DNA of 64,000 nucleotides from Bosea sp. BIWAKO-01 (GCF_001748145.1 NZ_BCQA01000001.1:310001-374000), one strand, 5' to 3'. Shown: positions 41,844 to 51,055, numbered from the stretch's first letter. Numbers and translations are program-made. The notes: generated by a model not told the origin, from the sequence alone.

Positions 41844-43520
41844 TCAGCCCTCGACCAGCCGTCGCGCGATCACCTGCGCCTGAATCTCCGCGGCGCCCTC
41901 AAAGATGTTCAGGATGCGGGCGTCGCAGAGGACGCGGCTGATCGGGTATTCCAGGGCAAAACCATTGCCACCATGGATCTGTAGCGCGTTATCGGCTGCG
42001 GCCCAGGCGACACGGGCGCCGAGCAGCTTGGCCATGCCGGCCTCGAGATCGCAGCGGCGCTCGGCATCCTTCTCGCGGGCGGCGAAATAGGTGAGCTGGC
42101 GGGCGATCAGGATTTCTGCCGCCATCATCGCGAGCTTGTCGGCGACGCGCGGGAAGGCGATCAGCGGCTTGCCGAACTGGATGCGCTCCTGCGCATAGCG
42201 CAGCCCCAGATCGAAAGCCGATTGCGCCACGCCGATGGCGCGCGCCGCCGTCTGGATGCGGGCCGCCTCGAAGGTCTGCATGAGCTGCTTGAAGCCCTGG
42301 CCTTCGACGCCACCGAGCAGGTTCCCGGCCTTGACCTCGAAACCGTCGAAGGCGAGTTCGTATTCCTTCATCCCGCGATAGCCGAGCACCTCGATCTCAC
42401 CGCCGGTCAGGCCGGCAACCGGGAACGGGTCTTCGTCCGTGCCGCGCGGCTTTTCGGCAATCAGCATGGAGAGGCCGCGATAACCCGGTGCGTCCGGGTC
42501 GGTGCGGACAAGCAGCGTCATGATATCGGCGCGAACGGGATGGGTGATCCAGGTCTTGTTGCCATGGACCTTGAAAACATCGCCGTCCCTGACCGCCTTG
42601 GTGCGCAGTGAAGCGAGATCCGAGCCGGTATTGGGCTCGGTGAAGACGGCCGTCGGCAAGGTCTCGCCCGCGGCGATCTTCGGCAGCCAATGCGCCTTCT
42701 GCTCCGGCGTGCCGCCGCAGAGGATGAGCTCGGCCGCGATTTCGGAGCGGGTGCCGAGCGAGCCGACGCCGATATAGCCGCGCGAAAGCTCCTCGGAGAC
42801 AACGCACATCGAGACCTTGCTGAGGCCCATGCCGCCGAATTCCTCGGGGATGGTCAGGCCGAAAACGCCGAGCTCGGCCATTTTCTCGACGACCGGCATC
42901 GGGATGTAATGGTTCTCCAGATGCCATTCATGCGCATGCGGCGTCACCTCCGCCTCGCAGAAGCGGCGCATCTCGGAGCGGATCGCTTCGAGCGTCTCGT
43001 CGAGGCCGGGATCGCCGACGCTGGCCAGCCCCTGCGACTGGCTGAACAGGGCAACGAGGCGGGCACGGTTTTCCGGCGTATTGCCCTGCGCGATCAGGGT
43101 TTCGGCCGCTTCGCCGCGGGCTGCGGCAATCGCCTTCTGGCCAAGGCCGAGCGCCGGGAGCCGGACGATCTCGCCCTGGCTCATCGGGATGCCGCCAAAG
43201 ATCTGGGCTGCATATTCACCGGCGCCGACGCGCAGCGCGCAATCCTCGGTGGCGCCGTAGCGGTCCTCGACCTGCAGGCGCTCGCCATAGGCCTTCATCT
43301 CGCGCAGCGCCATGACATAGGTCGCGAGCCAGGACAGGCCATGCGCCGCGTGCTGCTCGGCCTCGAGCCTCGAAGACGAGATCTTGCCGTCGACCAGGAC
43401 CTTCTGGCGTACCGCAGCGACCGCCTGGTCCAGCAGCGTCTCGAAACCCGGCAGTGCGGCACCGATCAGGTCGACGGCGGAGCCAGGGGCTTCGGAGTTG
43501 CGGGCGACGTTGGCGCTCAT
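41844..43520 (-). CDS. mcd: (2S)-methylsuccinyl-CoA dehydrogenase
   Basis: 558 residues. The acyl-CoA dehydrogenase core (about 180-555) has FTEPNTGSDLASLRT, the GYRGMKEYELAF segment and the catalytic glutamate in NIFEGAAEIQ. It is preceded by a 180-residue helical N-terminal extension, a feature of Mcd of the ethylmalonyl-CoA pathway, as is SRGYIGVGSLGTRSEIAAEL. It oxidises methylsuccinyl-CoA to mesaconyl-CoA. ccr, an earlier pathway enzyme, lies 4.2 kb away on the same strand. AAGGGAG precedes the ATG at 43520; a longer frame to 43637 is not supported. Confidence 0.88.
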   Translation of the reverse strand: MSANVARNSEAPGSAVDLIGAALPGFETLLDQAVAAVRQKVLVDGKISSSRLEAEQHAAHGLSWLATYVMALREMKAYGERLQVEDRYGATEDCALRVGAGEYAAQIFGGIPMSQGEIVRLPALGLGQKAIAAARGEAAETLIAQGNTPENRARLVALFSQSQGLASVGDPGLDETLEAIRSEMRRFCEAEVTPHAHEWHLENHYIPMPVVEKMAELGVFGLTIPEEFGGMGLSKVSMCVVSEELSRGYIGVGSLGTRSEIAAELILCGGTPEQKAHWLPKIAAGETLPTAVFTEPNTGSDLASLRTKAVRDGDVFKVHGNKTWITHPVRADIMTLLVRTDPDAPGYRGLSMLIAEKPRGTDEDPFPVAGLTGGEIEVLGYRGMKEYELAFDGFEVKAGNLLGGVEGQGFKQLMQTFEAARIQTAARAIGVAQSAFDLGLRYAQERIQFGKPLIAFPRVADKLAMMAAEILIARQLTYFAAREKDAERRCDLEAGMAKLLGARVAWAAADNALQIHGGNGFALEYPISRVLCDARILNIFEGAAEIQAQVIARRLVEG

Positions 43521-43599
43521 GATCTCTCTCCCTTTGTTGCGACGCAGCATAGGAGAGAATCTGGCGAATCCGAAATCCACCTTTCGGCTGGGGGCCAGA

Positions 43600-44484
43600 C
43601 TATTTTCGACTGGCCAGCACGACGCCAAGCACAGCAACCGCCATGCCGACGAGCTGGAGCGGGGTCAGCGTCTCGCCGAAGAGCAGCCAGGCCTCGACGG
43701 CCACGGCCGGCGGCACGAGATAGAGGAAGGTCGCGGTGCGCGAGACTTCGCCACGCCGGATCAGCCAGAGATAGAGCCCGATTCCGCCCAGCGAAAGCGC
43801 CAGGACCGACCAGGCCAGCACCAGGGCCATGGTCAGGTTCCACTCGATCCGCATCGGTTCGAGCGCATAGGCGACGGGCAGCGTGACGAGGAAGGCGGCG
43901 GTGTATTGCCAGGCGGTCACAGTCCGCAGATCGCCGGTGACGATGCGCTTCTTCTGATAGAAGGAGCCGAAGGTCACGGCGAACATCGCGACGATATTGA
44001 CGCCGACCGGCAGCAGGATGCCGGCGAGCGCCTGTGGATCGACGCCGACCAGCTTCGGCTCGAGCACCAGGGCAATGCCGAGGAAACCGCAGAGGATCCC
44101 GGCCCAGCGCACAGGCGAAATGCGTTCGCCGACCAGAAGCGGGGAAAACAGCGCGGTCAGCACGGGCTGAAGGCCGGCAATCAGGCCGGAAACTCCGGCC
44201 GGCAGGCCATGGCGCACCGCCCACCAGACGCCGCCGAGATAGACGGCATGCAGCAGGATACCGGTGACGACGCAGTCGATGATCGCGCGACGGCCCTTCG
44301 GCCAGGGTGCGCCGACGGCGAGCGCCAGGCCGATGAGCAGCAGGCCGGCACAGGCATAGCGCACGGCCAGGAAGGTCAGCGGGTCGGCATAGCGCGCGGA
44401 ATAGCCGGCAACGATCCAGCCGCTCGACCAGAGCAGCGTGAAGACGAGCGGGATGATGCGGAGGAACAGGGGCGATTCGAGCAT
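43600..44484 (-). CDS. EamA/DMT superfamily transporter
   Basis: 294 residues with ten predicted helices in two EamA repeats (about 5-135 and 150-285). The start MLESPLFLRIIPLVFTLLWSSGWI is typical of the 10-TMS drug/metabolite exporters, with LAVRYACAGLLLI and VERISPVRWAGILCGFLGIALV-like segments in each half. The frame stays open upstream to 44922 but contains only charged low-complexity sequence; the internal ATG is chosen for family length. The substrate is unknown. Confidence 0.85.
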   Translation of the reverse strand: MLESPLFLRIIPLVFTLLWSSGWIVAGYSARYADPLTFLAVRYACAGLLLIGLALAVGAPWPKGRRAIIDCVVTGILLHAVYLGGVWWAVRHGLPAGVSGLIAGLQPVLTALFSPLLVGERISPVRWAGILCGFLGIALVLEPKLVGVDPQALAGILLPVGVNIVAMFAVTFGSFYQKKRIVTGDLRTVTAWQYTAAFLVTLPVAYALEPMRIEWNLTMALVLAWSVLALSLGGIGLYLWLIRRGEVSRTATFLYLVPPAVAVEAWLLFGETLTPLQLVGMAVAVLGVVLASRK

Positions 44485-44657
44485 GGGCACCGGCTTTCGC
44501 TGATCGTTCTGATAAGCTCGGCGCAAGCGCTTGTCGCCGTCCGACGACGCCGGGATGGCATGTCCGGGCGAGGGAACGAATGCATCATCTCGGGCCAACG
44601 AGGTGACGGCGAGGCGGGTTGAGGCCACAATCACCGCCCGCTCGCCCGAGTCTCCGC

Positions 44658-45515
44658 ATGTCGCTGCTATCCGTCCCCGCCCTCGCCTTCGAGCGCTTCG
44701 TCGCCCATGATTCCTGGGCGATCGCCAGCCATATCGCGCTCTCCGTGCTGATGTCGCTCTTCCCCTTCCTGATCCTGGTGACGGCACTCGGCGGCGTCTT
44801 CGGCACGCAGAATGCGGCCGACGAGGCAACCGCGCTGCTGCTCGAGGCCTGGCCCAAGGAGATCGCCATCCCGATCGCACTCGAGGTGCGCTCGGTGCTG
44901 ACGGCGGTGCGCAGCGATGCACTCACCTTCGGCGCTTTGCTGGCCCTGTATTTCTCGTCGTCCGGCGTCGAGGCGCTGCGCATCGGCCTCAACCGGGCCT
45001 ATGAGGCCTATGAATGGCGGGCCTGGTGGCACACCCGGCTGGAATCGATCCTCTACGTGGTCGGCGGCGCCATGTTCATGCTCTCCTTCGCCTTTCTCGT
45101 GGTGCTCGGGCCGCTGGTGCTGCGCTGGCTGATCGGCTTCGCGCCCTGGCTGGCGCCGCTCTCCATCCTGCTCAGCTTCCTGCGCGTCGCCGGCGCGACC
45201 ATGCTGATCGTGCTGGCGCTGATCGTCGCGCATAGCACGCTGCCGGCCCGCGCCCCACATATCCGGACGCTCTGGCCCGGCATCCTCGTCACCCTCGCCT
45301 TCTGGCTCGTCGGCGGCCTCGGCTTCGGCTGGTATCTCGACGGCTTTGCCGGCGCCTATGTCACGACCTATGCCGGCCTTGCGACGGCGATGATCGCGCT
45401 CGTCTTCCTGTACTGGCTCGCCGCGATCTTCCTCTATGGCGCGGAGCTGAATGCCGCCTTCGCGATCGCGAGGGCGCCAAGGGCCGACCCCGGTGAGGCG
45501 ATCGCCGGGCTATAG
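44658..45515 (+). CDS. YihY/BrkB-family inner membrane protein
   Basis: 285 residues with six helices and the family pattern WAIASHIALSVLMSLFPFL near the N-terminus, FSSSGVEALRIGLNRAY in the middle and YATYAGLATAMIALVFLYW-like ending. The family is of unknown biochemical function (formerly misassigned as ribonuclease BN). ATG at 44658 is preferred to a TTG 13 codons upstream, which would place a charged stretch before the first helix. Divergent from the DMT gene. Confidence 0.88.
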   Translation: MSLLSVPALAFERFVAHDSWAIASHIALSVLMSLFPFLILVTALGGVFGTQNAADEATALLLEAWPKEIAIPIALEVRSVLTAVRSDALTFGALLALYFSSSGVEALRIGLNRAYEAYEWRAWWHTRLESILYVVGGAMFMLSFAFLVVLGPLVLRWLIGFAPWLAPLSILLSFLRVAGATMLIVLALIVAHSTLPARAPHIRTLWPGILVTLAFWLVGGLGFGWYLDGFAGAYVTTYAGLATAMIALVFLYWLAAIFLYGAELNAAFAIARAPRADPGEAIAGL

Positions 45516-45565
45516 GGCGCTCTCCTGCGTTGACGAAGAGTGACGCGGCTGCTTTCTGTCCGCCT

Positions 45566-46078
45566 ATGATCGAGACGCCACGCCTGCTCCTGCGCCCTCA
45601 TGCGCTGGAGGATTTCGAACCCTGGTACGCGATGTTCTCGGACCGGGACCTGTTCCGGTTCATTGCCGTGCCGCAATTATCACGGGAGGACGGCTGGAAC
45701 AGGCTGCTGCGCTATGCCGGCCACTGGTCGCTGCTCGGCTACGGCATGTTCGCCGTCTTCGACAAGGCAAGCGGCGAATTGGTCGGCGATGTCGGCCTCG
45801 CCGATTTCCACCGCGGCCTGGGCGAGCGTTTCGACGGCTTCCCGGAAGCCTCCTGGATCATGGCACGCTCGACGCATGGACGGGGCCTGGCGGCGGAGGC
45901 GGTCGCAGCGAGCCATGAATGGCTTGCCCGCGCGCACGCCCCTGCCCGCACCGTCTGCATCATCAACCCCGACAATGCCGCCTCGCTGCGTCTGGCGGAG
46001 AAGTTCGGCTACCGACCCTTTGGAAGCTCCACCTACAAGGGCGGCCCCTACACCATGCTGGAGCGACTGGCGTCGTGA
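45566..46078 (+). CDS. GNAT acetyltransferase, RimJ/RimL type
   Basis: 170 residues starting MIETPRLLLRPHALEDFEPW, the standard RimJ/RimL opening. The acetyl-CoA region is STHGRGLAAEAVAASHEWL, and the C-terminal INPDNAASLRLAEKFGYRPFG is typical. It acetylates an amino group of a protein or small molecule; the target is unknown. 19 nt precede the next acetyltransferase gene, so the two are probably co-transcribed. Confidence 0.88.
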   Translation: MIETPRLLLRPHALEDFEPWYAMFSDRDLFRFIAVPQLSREDGWNRLLRYAGHWSLLGYGMFAVFDKASGELVGDVGLADFHRGLGERFDGFPEASWIMARSTHGRGLAAEAVAASHEWLARAHAPARTVCIINPDNAASLRLAEKFGYRPFGSSTYKGGPYTMLERLAS

Positions 46079-46097
46079 AAGGCGATCATCTGCGCCC

Positions 46098-46547
46098 ATG
46101 CTGATCGAAGCCTGCACGCATGAGATGCTGGACGACTGGATAAGGCTGCGCCTGGCGCTGTGGCCGGATTCAACCGCACAGGAGCATCGCGACGAGGCTT
46201 TGAGCATTCTCGTAAGCCCCAGCGATACCGCGTTCTTCGCGCGGGACGGTTCTGGCGCAGCGATCGGCCTCGCCGAGGCGGCGCTCCGGCACGACTACGT
46301 CAATGGCTGCGAGACCTCGCCCGTCGGCTTCCTCGAAGGCATCTATGTCGCGCCCGAATGGCGGCTTCACGGCGTTGCCCGGGCGCTGTGTGCGGCTGTC
46401 GAGACCTGGGCAAAGCGCCATGGCTGCCTCGAACTCGCCTCCGACACCGATCTGTCCAATGCCGTCTCGCAGCAGGCCCATGAGGCGCTCGGCTTCGAGG
46501 AAACCGAGCGCGTGGTGTTTTACCGCAAGCCGCTAGACGTCGGCTGA
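46098..46547 (+). CDS. Aminoglycoside 6'-N-acetyltransferase AAC(6')-I-like
   Basis: 149 residues with the ordered motifs of chromosomal AAC(6')-I enzymes: DDWIRLRLALWPDS, EHRDEALSIL, ALRHDYVNGCETSPVGFLEGIYVAPEWRLHGVAR (motif A/B), ELASDTDLSN and HEALGFEETERVVFYRK. Such enzymes acetylate the 6'-amino group of aminoglycosides such as tobramycin or amikacin. It may be a silent intrinsic gene here. No integron or transposon is nearby. It is followed by the convergent acetamidase gene. Confidence 0.88.
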   Translation: MLIEACTHEMLDDWIRLRLALWPDSTAQEHRDEALSILVSPSDTAFFARDGSGAAIGLAEAALRHDYVNGCETSPVGFLEGIYVAPEWRLHGVARALCAAVETWAKRHGCLELASDTDLSNAVSQQAHEALGFEETERVVFYRKPLDVG

Positions 46548-46603
46548 GAGCCTGCCCGGCCTTTGCTACCGTGGGCGACCATCCAGGCGCCGCACCGCCA
46601 CCA

Positions 46604-47533
46604 TCACTTGCCGAGCAACGACATCGCCCTGGTGATGTCGTTCTTCTCCAGCCGGCAGGCCACGCAATAGGCGGGGTTGAAGATGTTGGCGACGTCGTAG
46701 CGCACCAGCTGGCCGAGCAGGTGGCTCGCCTCGGTGGCGTCGACACCGAGGTCGTCGACGATCCAGCGGAGCATCTCGGTCGTGGCGAACTGCAGCGGCT
46801 GGTCGAGCGGGCGGCCGCTGGCCAGGGTCATGATCTCGGTCGCGGTCTCGCAGCGCGGCCAGCGGCCCGGAGCATTCTTGCGCAGATGCAGGGTGAACTC
46901 GATCTCGAAGCTGGTCTCGATGCCGGTGCCGACGATCTCGCCATCGCCCTGGCAGGCATGCCCGTCGCCCAGGAAGAACAACCCGCCGGCCTCGGAAACG
47001 GGAAAGGCGATGCTCGCACCGGGGCCGAAGCGGCGGTAATCCATGTTGCCGCCATAGGACCCGCTCGTCGCAGTCGAGATCGCCTGGCCGCCGGCCGGAG
47101 CCACGCCGAAGCAGCCGATCATCGGTGACAGCGGAAAGCTCCAGCCCGAGATGCGCTCCGAACCACCAATCAGCTTGACCGTGCCCTTTTCGGCGTCGAT
47201 CGCCCATTCGAAGCGCTCGCTCTTCGGCAGATCAGCCACGGTGCGCGGATCGACCACCTGCTGCGAAAGGGGTGAATAGGTCCAGCCGGTCTTGCGGTTC
47301 GGGGTCATCCTGTCGATCGTCACGACCAACGCATCGCCCGGCTCTGCTCCGGTAACGGCGAATGGGCCGGTCATCGGGTTGCCTCGCGGGGCCCGCTGGG
47401 TGCCCTCATGGTCGATGCCGGCGGCATCGAGCGTCGTCGCCACGATCGTGTCGCCGCTGGCGACCGTGAGAACCGGGGGCAGCGTGGCCATGACATTGGA
47501 ATAGGAATTCGGGACGAAACGATGAAGCGCCAT
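46604..47533 (-). CDS. Acetamidase/formamidase family protein
   Basis: 309 residues: the FmdA/AmdA fold with NPMTGPFAVTGAEPGDALVVTIDRM near residue 60, MIGCFGVAP in the middle and FLGDGHACQGDGEIVGTGIETSFEIEFTLHL, which carries the conserved catalytic/metal residues. Members hydrolyse short amides. ATG at 47533 has AGG about 8 nt upstream and is preferred to a GTG at 47542. The gene follows ccr on the same strand after 231 bp; co-transcription is uncertain. Confidence 0.9.
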   Translation of the reverse strand: MALHRFVPNSYSNVMATLPPVLTVASGDTIVATTLDAAGIDHEGTQRAPRGNPMTGPFAVTGAEPGDALVVTIDRMTPNRKTGWTYSPLSQQVVDPRTVADLPKSERFEWAIDAEKGTVKLIGGSERISGWSFPLSPMIGCFGVAPAGGQAISTATSGSYGGNMDYRRFGPGASIAFPVSEAGGLFFLGDGHACQGDGEIVGTGIETSFEIEFTLHLRKNAPGRWPRCETATEIMTLASGRPLDQPLQFATTEMLRWIVDDLGVDATEASHLLGQLVRYDVANIFNPAYCVACRLEKNDITRAMSLLGK

Positions 47534-47764
47534 GAATCTCACCTGCCAGTCTTGCGGGCGCTTCAGGGAGCAAGGATCAGCCCTCGCGAAGCGTCCGGCC
47601 CGAATCCGTTGCGGACCGAGCCTTGCCTCACCGTAATCGAAACATTTGTTGGCGCGCTAGCCGGCCCCGGACATGCGCGTGACGCATCCGACCTGGACGG
47701 GGCGCTTCCCCCGATCAGGCTGGTGTGGCGGTCCTGACGGAGCCTTTGCCGGCCCGAGCGCGGC

Positions 47765-49039
47765 TCAGCCGCCAAGCGCCTCCGCGACATCGTCAAAATT
47801 CCGCAGGCCGGTGCGCGGGGCATAGACCAGCACGGCCATGTTGCCCGGAGCGTGCTCGTTCTTCCACATCTTGTGGTGGGCGAGCGGGATCTTGTCCCAG
47901 GGGAAGACCTCGGACATGCAGGGATCGACGCGTCGGTCGAGCACGAACTGGTTGGCCGCGCTCGCCTGCTTGAGATGGGCGAAATGCGAGCCCTGCACGC
48001 GCTTCTGCCGCATCCAGACATAACGGGCGTCGAAGGTGATATTGAAGCCCGAGGTGCCGGCGCAGAAAACGATCATCCCGCCGCGCTTGGCGACGAGGCA
48101 GGAGACCGGGAAGGTCGCCTCGCCGGGATGCTCGAAGACGATATCGACATCCTTCTTGCCGGTGATGTCCCAGATCGCCTTGCCGAACTTGCGCGCCTCC
48201 TTGGTCCATTCGGTATATTCGGGCGAATTGACCTTGGGCATCTGGCCCCAGCAGTTGAACTCCTTGCGATTGATCACGCCCTTGGCGCCGAGGCCGAGCA
48301 CGTAGTCGCGCTTGCTCTCGTCCGAGATCACGCCGATGGCATTGGCGCCCGAGGCCGCGCAGAGCTGCACGCCGAAGACGCCGAGCCCGCCCGAGGCCCC
48401 CCAGATCAGGACGTTGTCGCCTGGCTTGATCGTATGCGGGGCGTGCCCGAAGAGCATGCGGTAGGCAGTCGCCAGCGTCAGCGTGTAGCAGGCCGATTCC
48501 TCCCAGGAGAGGTGCTTCGGCTTCAGCATCAGCTGGCGCGACTGCACCCGGCAGAATTGGGCGAAGGAGCCGTCCGGCGTCTCGTAACCCCAGATGCGCT
48601 GGGAGGACGAGAACATCGGGTCGCCGCCATTGCACTCCTCGTCGTCGCCATCGTCCTGGTTACAATGGACGATGACCTCGTCGCCGACCTTCCAGCGCTT
48701 CACCTTGGAGCCGACGGCCCAGACGATGCCGGACGCATCGGAGCCGGCGATATGAAGTGATCCCTTGTGGACGTCGAAGGGCGAGATCGGCTGGCCGAGA
48801 CCGGCCCAGATGCCGTTGTAGTTGACGCCGCCGGCCATCACGAGCAGCAGCACCTCCTCCTCGCCGATCGCCCAGGTCGGCACGACCTCGACCTGGAAGC
48901 TCTCCTGCGGCGGGCCATGACGCTCACGCCGGATGGTCCAGGCATACATGGTGGCGGGGACATGACCGAGCGGCGGCAGTTCGTTCAATTCGTAGAGATC
49001 TTTGAGCGGGCGGTGCGGAACAGGCTGCGGCTTGGACAT
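47765..49039 (-). CDS. ccr: Crotonyl-CoA carboxylase/reductase
   Basis: 424 residues from MSKPQPVPHRPLKDLYELNELPPLGHVPATMYAWTIR. The alcohol-dehydrogenase-like core contains the Ccr-specific CNQDDGDDEECNGGDPMFSSSQRIWGYE insertion, the NADPH motif GASGGLGVFGVQLCAASGA and the C-terminal WKNEHAPGNMAVLVYAP. Ccr reductively carboxylates crotonyl-CoA to ethylmalonyl-CoA, the key step of the ethylmalonyl-CoA pathway. GGGGAGAG is well placed before the ATG at 49039. mcd, acting later in the pathway, lies upstream in coordinate order. Confidence 0.95.
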   Translation of the reverse strand: MSKPQPVPHRPLKDLYELNELPPLGHVPATMYAWTIRRERHGPPQESFQVEVVPTWAIGEEEVLLLVMAGGVNYNGIWAGLGQPISPFDVHKGSLHIAGSDASGIVWAVGSKVKRWKVGDEVIVHCNQDDGDDEECNGGDPMFSSSQRIWGYETPDGSFAQFCRVQSRQLMLKPKHLSWEESACYTLTLATAYRMLFGHAPHTIKPGDNVLIWGASGGLGVFGVQLCAASGANAIGVISDESKRDYVLGLGAKGVINRKEFNCWGQMPKVNSPEYTEWTKEARKFGKAIWDITGKKDVDIVFEHPGEATFPVSCLVAKRGGMIVFCAGTSGFNITFDARYVWMRQKRVQGSHFAHLKQASAANQFVLDRRVDPCMSEVFPWDKIPLAHHKMWKNEHAPGNMAVLVYAPRTGLRNFDDVAEALGG

Positions 49040-49416
49040 GGCTCTCTCCCCTTGGTCTTCCTCGCCGCCTTGCGCCGCGAAGGCGGCCGACGGAGTTGAG
49101 GTGATCATGCGGCTCGATGCTGCGCTGCGCTATCCTCCTAAGGAATTATGTCGCACTGCAAAAAACAAGTCCGAATCCGGGCTTATGTTCCGATGGGACA
49201 CGGAGATTGGCTTGGGGACGATCGCCAATCTCCGCCCGAGCGTCCTCGAAGCCCGTTGATACGCTGCAGCCAAAGATCACCCTCGCAGCCTTGCGTCCTT
49301 CGCAACGAATTTTGGAGCGATCTGCAGACGTTTCTTAACCTCATCAGCACTGTCCTGCATGGCCAGCCGCCCAGTCGTGTTAATTTCAGCGAGCAAATAC
49401 TCCGGAGCGATCGACC
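49040..49416. other. 377-bp divergent gap between ccr and the YeaQ-like gene
   Basis: No gene. It contains a perfect inverted repeat (CGGAGATTGGC at 49201-49211 with GCCAATCTCCG at 49224-49234, 12-nt loop). An AT-rich stretch around 49141-49175, including GTCGCACTGCAAAAAAC, probably belongs to the ccr promoter. Confidence 0.4.
49201..49234. repeat. Stem-loop with 11-bp perfect arms in the ccr upstream region
   Basis: Arms CGGAGATTGGC and GCCAATCTCCG, loop 12 nt. It lies about 160 bp before the ccr start and 180 bp before the YeaQ-like gene, with no T-run on either side. It may be an operator or a leader structure. Confidence 0.45.
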
Positions 49417-49725
49417 ATGCGTCCTTTGCTACTGCTGCTTGGTCTTCCTGACCTTCCACTCCCCGAATTCCTGATCTTCCTCGGATTCGCAGCCGGCTGC
49501 GCGCTGCTGGTGGGCTGGATCGCCGACGGCATCCTTGGGGAGCACGGCTTCGGCATCATTCCCAATGCAGTCATCCTCGTCGGGGGCGCCGTCATCGGCG
49601 CGATCCTGTGGCGACGGCTTGGCTATGTGGTCATCGCCAACCGCCAGATGGCAACCGCCATTGCCGCCGCCGCAGCCGGCATTCTCACACTTGTAGTGGG
49701 TGGGGTCGCCAAGCGGGTGATCTGA
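49417..49725 (+). CDS. GlsB/YeaQ/YmgE-family small membrane protein
   Basis: 102 residues with three helices separated by the family pattern FAAGCALLVGWIADGILGE and NAVILVGGAVIGAILWRRLGY. Members are inner-membrane proteins induced by stress; the mechanism is unknown. The last helix (AIAAAAAGILTLVVGG) is longer than in the shortest members. GGAG lies 9-10 nt before the ATG. Confidence 0.85.
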   Translation: MRPLLLLLGLPDLPLPEFLIFLGFAAGCALLVGWIADGILGEHGFGIIPNAVILVGGAVIGAILWRRLGYVVIANRQMATAIAAAAAGILTLVVGGVAKRVI

Positions 49726-49767
49726 GGCCGCTTGTCTTCCTGCCGCTGGGTCAAGACAATCGCGGAC

Positions 49768-50139
49768 ATGGATAGACCCACAGTGATTCGCGGCCGGCGC
49801 GTGCTGATATGCGCCGAGGACGGCCCCCTGCTTGCCAGCGAGCGCGACATCGGCGATTTCCTGGGCGCGGCCTGGGCCGCAGAGGCAGGCCTGGTCGTGA
49901 TCCCGGTCGCGCGCCTGAGCGAGGACTTCTTCAAGCTCAGCACGCGCCTCGCCGGCGAAGTCGCCCAGAAATTCGTCAATTACCGGATGCAGCTGGCGAT
50001 CATCGGCGACATCTCGCGCTGGAGCGCAGAGAGCAAGGCGCTGCGCGATTTCGTCCACGAGGCCAATCAGGGCCACGCCCTGTGGTTCCTCCATGACATG
50101 AACGCCCTGGAACAGCGACTGGCCCCAGCCGAGCGCTGA
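49768..50139 (+). CDS. DUF4180 domain-containing protein
   Basis: 123 residues: SERDIGDFLGAAWAAEAGLVVIPVARLSEDFFKLSTRLAGEVAQKFVNYRMQLAIIGDIS, the recognisable DUF4180 core. The family is cytosolic and of unknown function. The ATG at 49768 is chosen because upstream residues (from 49732) overlap no family sequence. It is convergent with ubiG, 12 bp apart. Confidence 0.8.
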   Translation: MDRPTVIRGRRVLICAEDGPLLASERDIGDFLGAAWAAEAGLVVIPVARLSEDFFKLSTRLAGEVAQKFVNYRMQLAIIGDISRWSAESKALRDFVHEANQGHALWFLHDMNALEQRLAPAER

Positions 50140-50151
50140 CGGGACCGGCCG

Positions 50152-50907
50152 CTAGACCGGCCGCGCCGCCGCCAGCATGTAGTTCACGTCCATGTCGCGC
50201 GACGCCGACCAGCGGTCGGTGAAGGGGTTGTAGACCACCCCGGTGCTTTCGCCGAGCTCCAGCCCGTTGCGCGCGATTGCAGCCTCGAGTTCCGCTGGTG
50301 TGACGAATTTCTCCCAGTCATGCGTGCCGCGGGGCAGCCAGCGCAGGACATATTCGGCCCCCACGATCGCCAGCGCATAGGATTTCAGCGTCCGGTTGAG
50401 CGTCGCCATTACCAGAAGGCCGCCGGGCTTCACCGCCTCGCAGCAGGCGCCGACGAAGGCCTCGACATCGGCGACATGCTCGACCACCTCCATGGCGAGC
50501 ACGATGTCGAAACGCCGCCCCTCGGCAACGAGGCTCTCGATCGTCGTCTCGCGATAGTCGATCGCAAGCCCGCCGCGTTCGGCATGAGCGCGGGCGACCG
50601 CGATATTGGTCGGGGCGGGATCGAGCCCCGTGACCTCGGCGCCGAGCCGCGCCAGGGGCTCCGACAGCACGCCGCCGCCGCAGCCGATATCGACCAGCGC
50701 CAGCCCTTCCAGTGACCGCAGCGACTTGGGATCGCGCCCGAAGCGTTCGCAGGCGAGATCCTTGATGAAACCGAGCCGCACCGGATTAAACTTGTGCAGC
50801 ACGGCCATGGGCCCCTTCGGGTCCCACCAGGTCCTGGCCATGGCATCGAAGCGCGCGACCTCGGCAGCATCGATCGTCGAGCCGGTTTGAGACGCTGCGG
50901 ATGCCAT
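50152..50907 (-). CDS. ubiG: Ubiquinone biosynthesis O-methyltransferase UbiG
   Basis: 251 residues. The SAM-binding motif VDIGCGGGVLSEPLARLGAEVTGLDP (about 70-95), FDIVLAMEVVEHVADVEAF and the UbiG-specific NRTLKSYALAIVGAEYVLRWLPRGTHDWEKF are all present. It catalyses both O-methylations in ubiquinone synthesis on the membrane surface. GAGGGAA precedes the ATG at 50907. Divergent from lysC, a conserved alphaproteobacterial arrangement. Confidence 0.95.
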   Translation of the reverse strand: MASAASQTGSTIDAAEVARFDAMARTWWDPKGPMAVLHKFNPVRLGFIKDLACERFGRDPKSLRSLEGLALVDIGCGGGVLSEPLARLGAEVTGLDPAPTNIAVARAHAERGGLAIDYRETTIESLVAEGRRFDIVLAMEVVEHVADVEAFVGACCEAVKPGGLLVMATLNRTLKSYALAIVGAEYVLRWLPRGTHDWEKFVTPAELEAAIARNGLELGESTGVVYNPFTDRWSASRDMDVNYMLAAARPV

Positions 50908-50946
50908 GCGTGATTCCCTCTTTGTGCCAATCGGGCGCGGACCGCA

Positions 50947-50976
50947 TTGACACTTGCGGTGCTGCCCGTCATCTAC
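50947..50976 (+). promoter_or_regulatory. Possible sigma-70 promoter of lysC
   Basis: TTGACA (50947-50952) is followed 18 nt later by the weak -10 ATCTAC (50971-50976), upstream of lysC. The -10 match is poor, so this is tentative. Confidence 0.35.
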
Positions 50977-51055
50977 ACCCGCCCTTCGCCCGGCGCGAGG
51001 GGGACCTTTCGTCCCGGTACGTCGCCGGGCGTTTCTAGAGAGCCCTTGGACCGCT

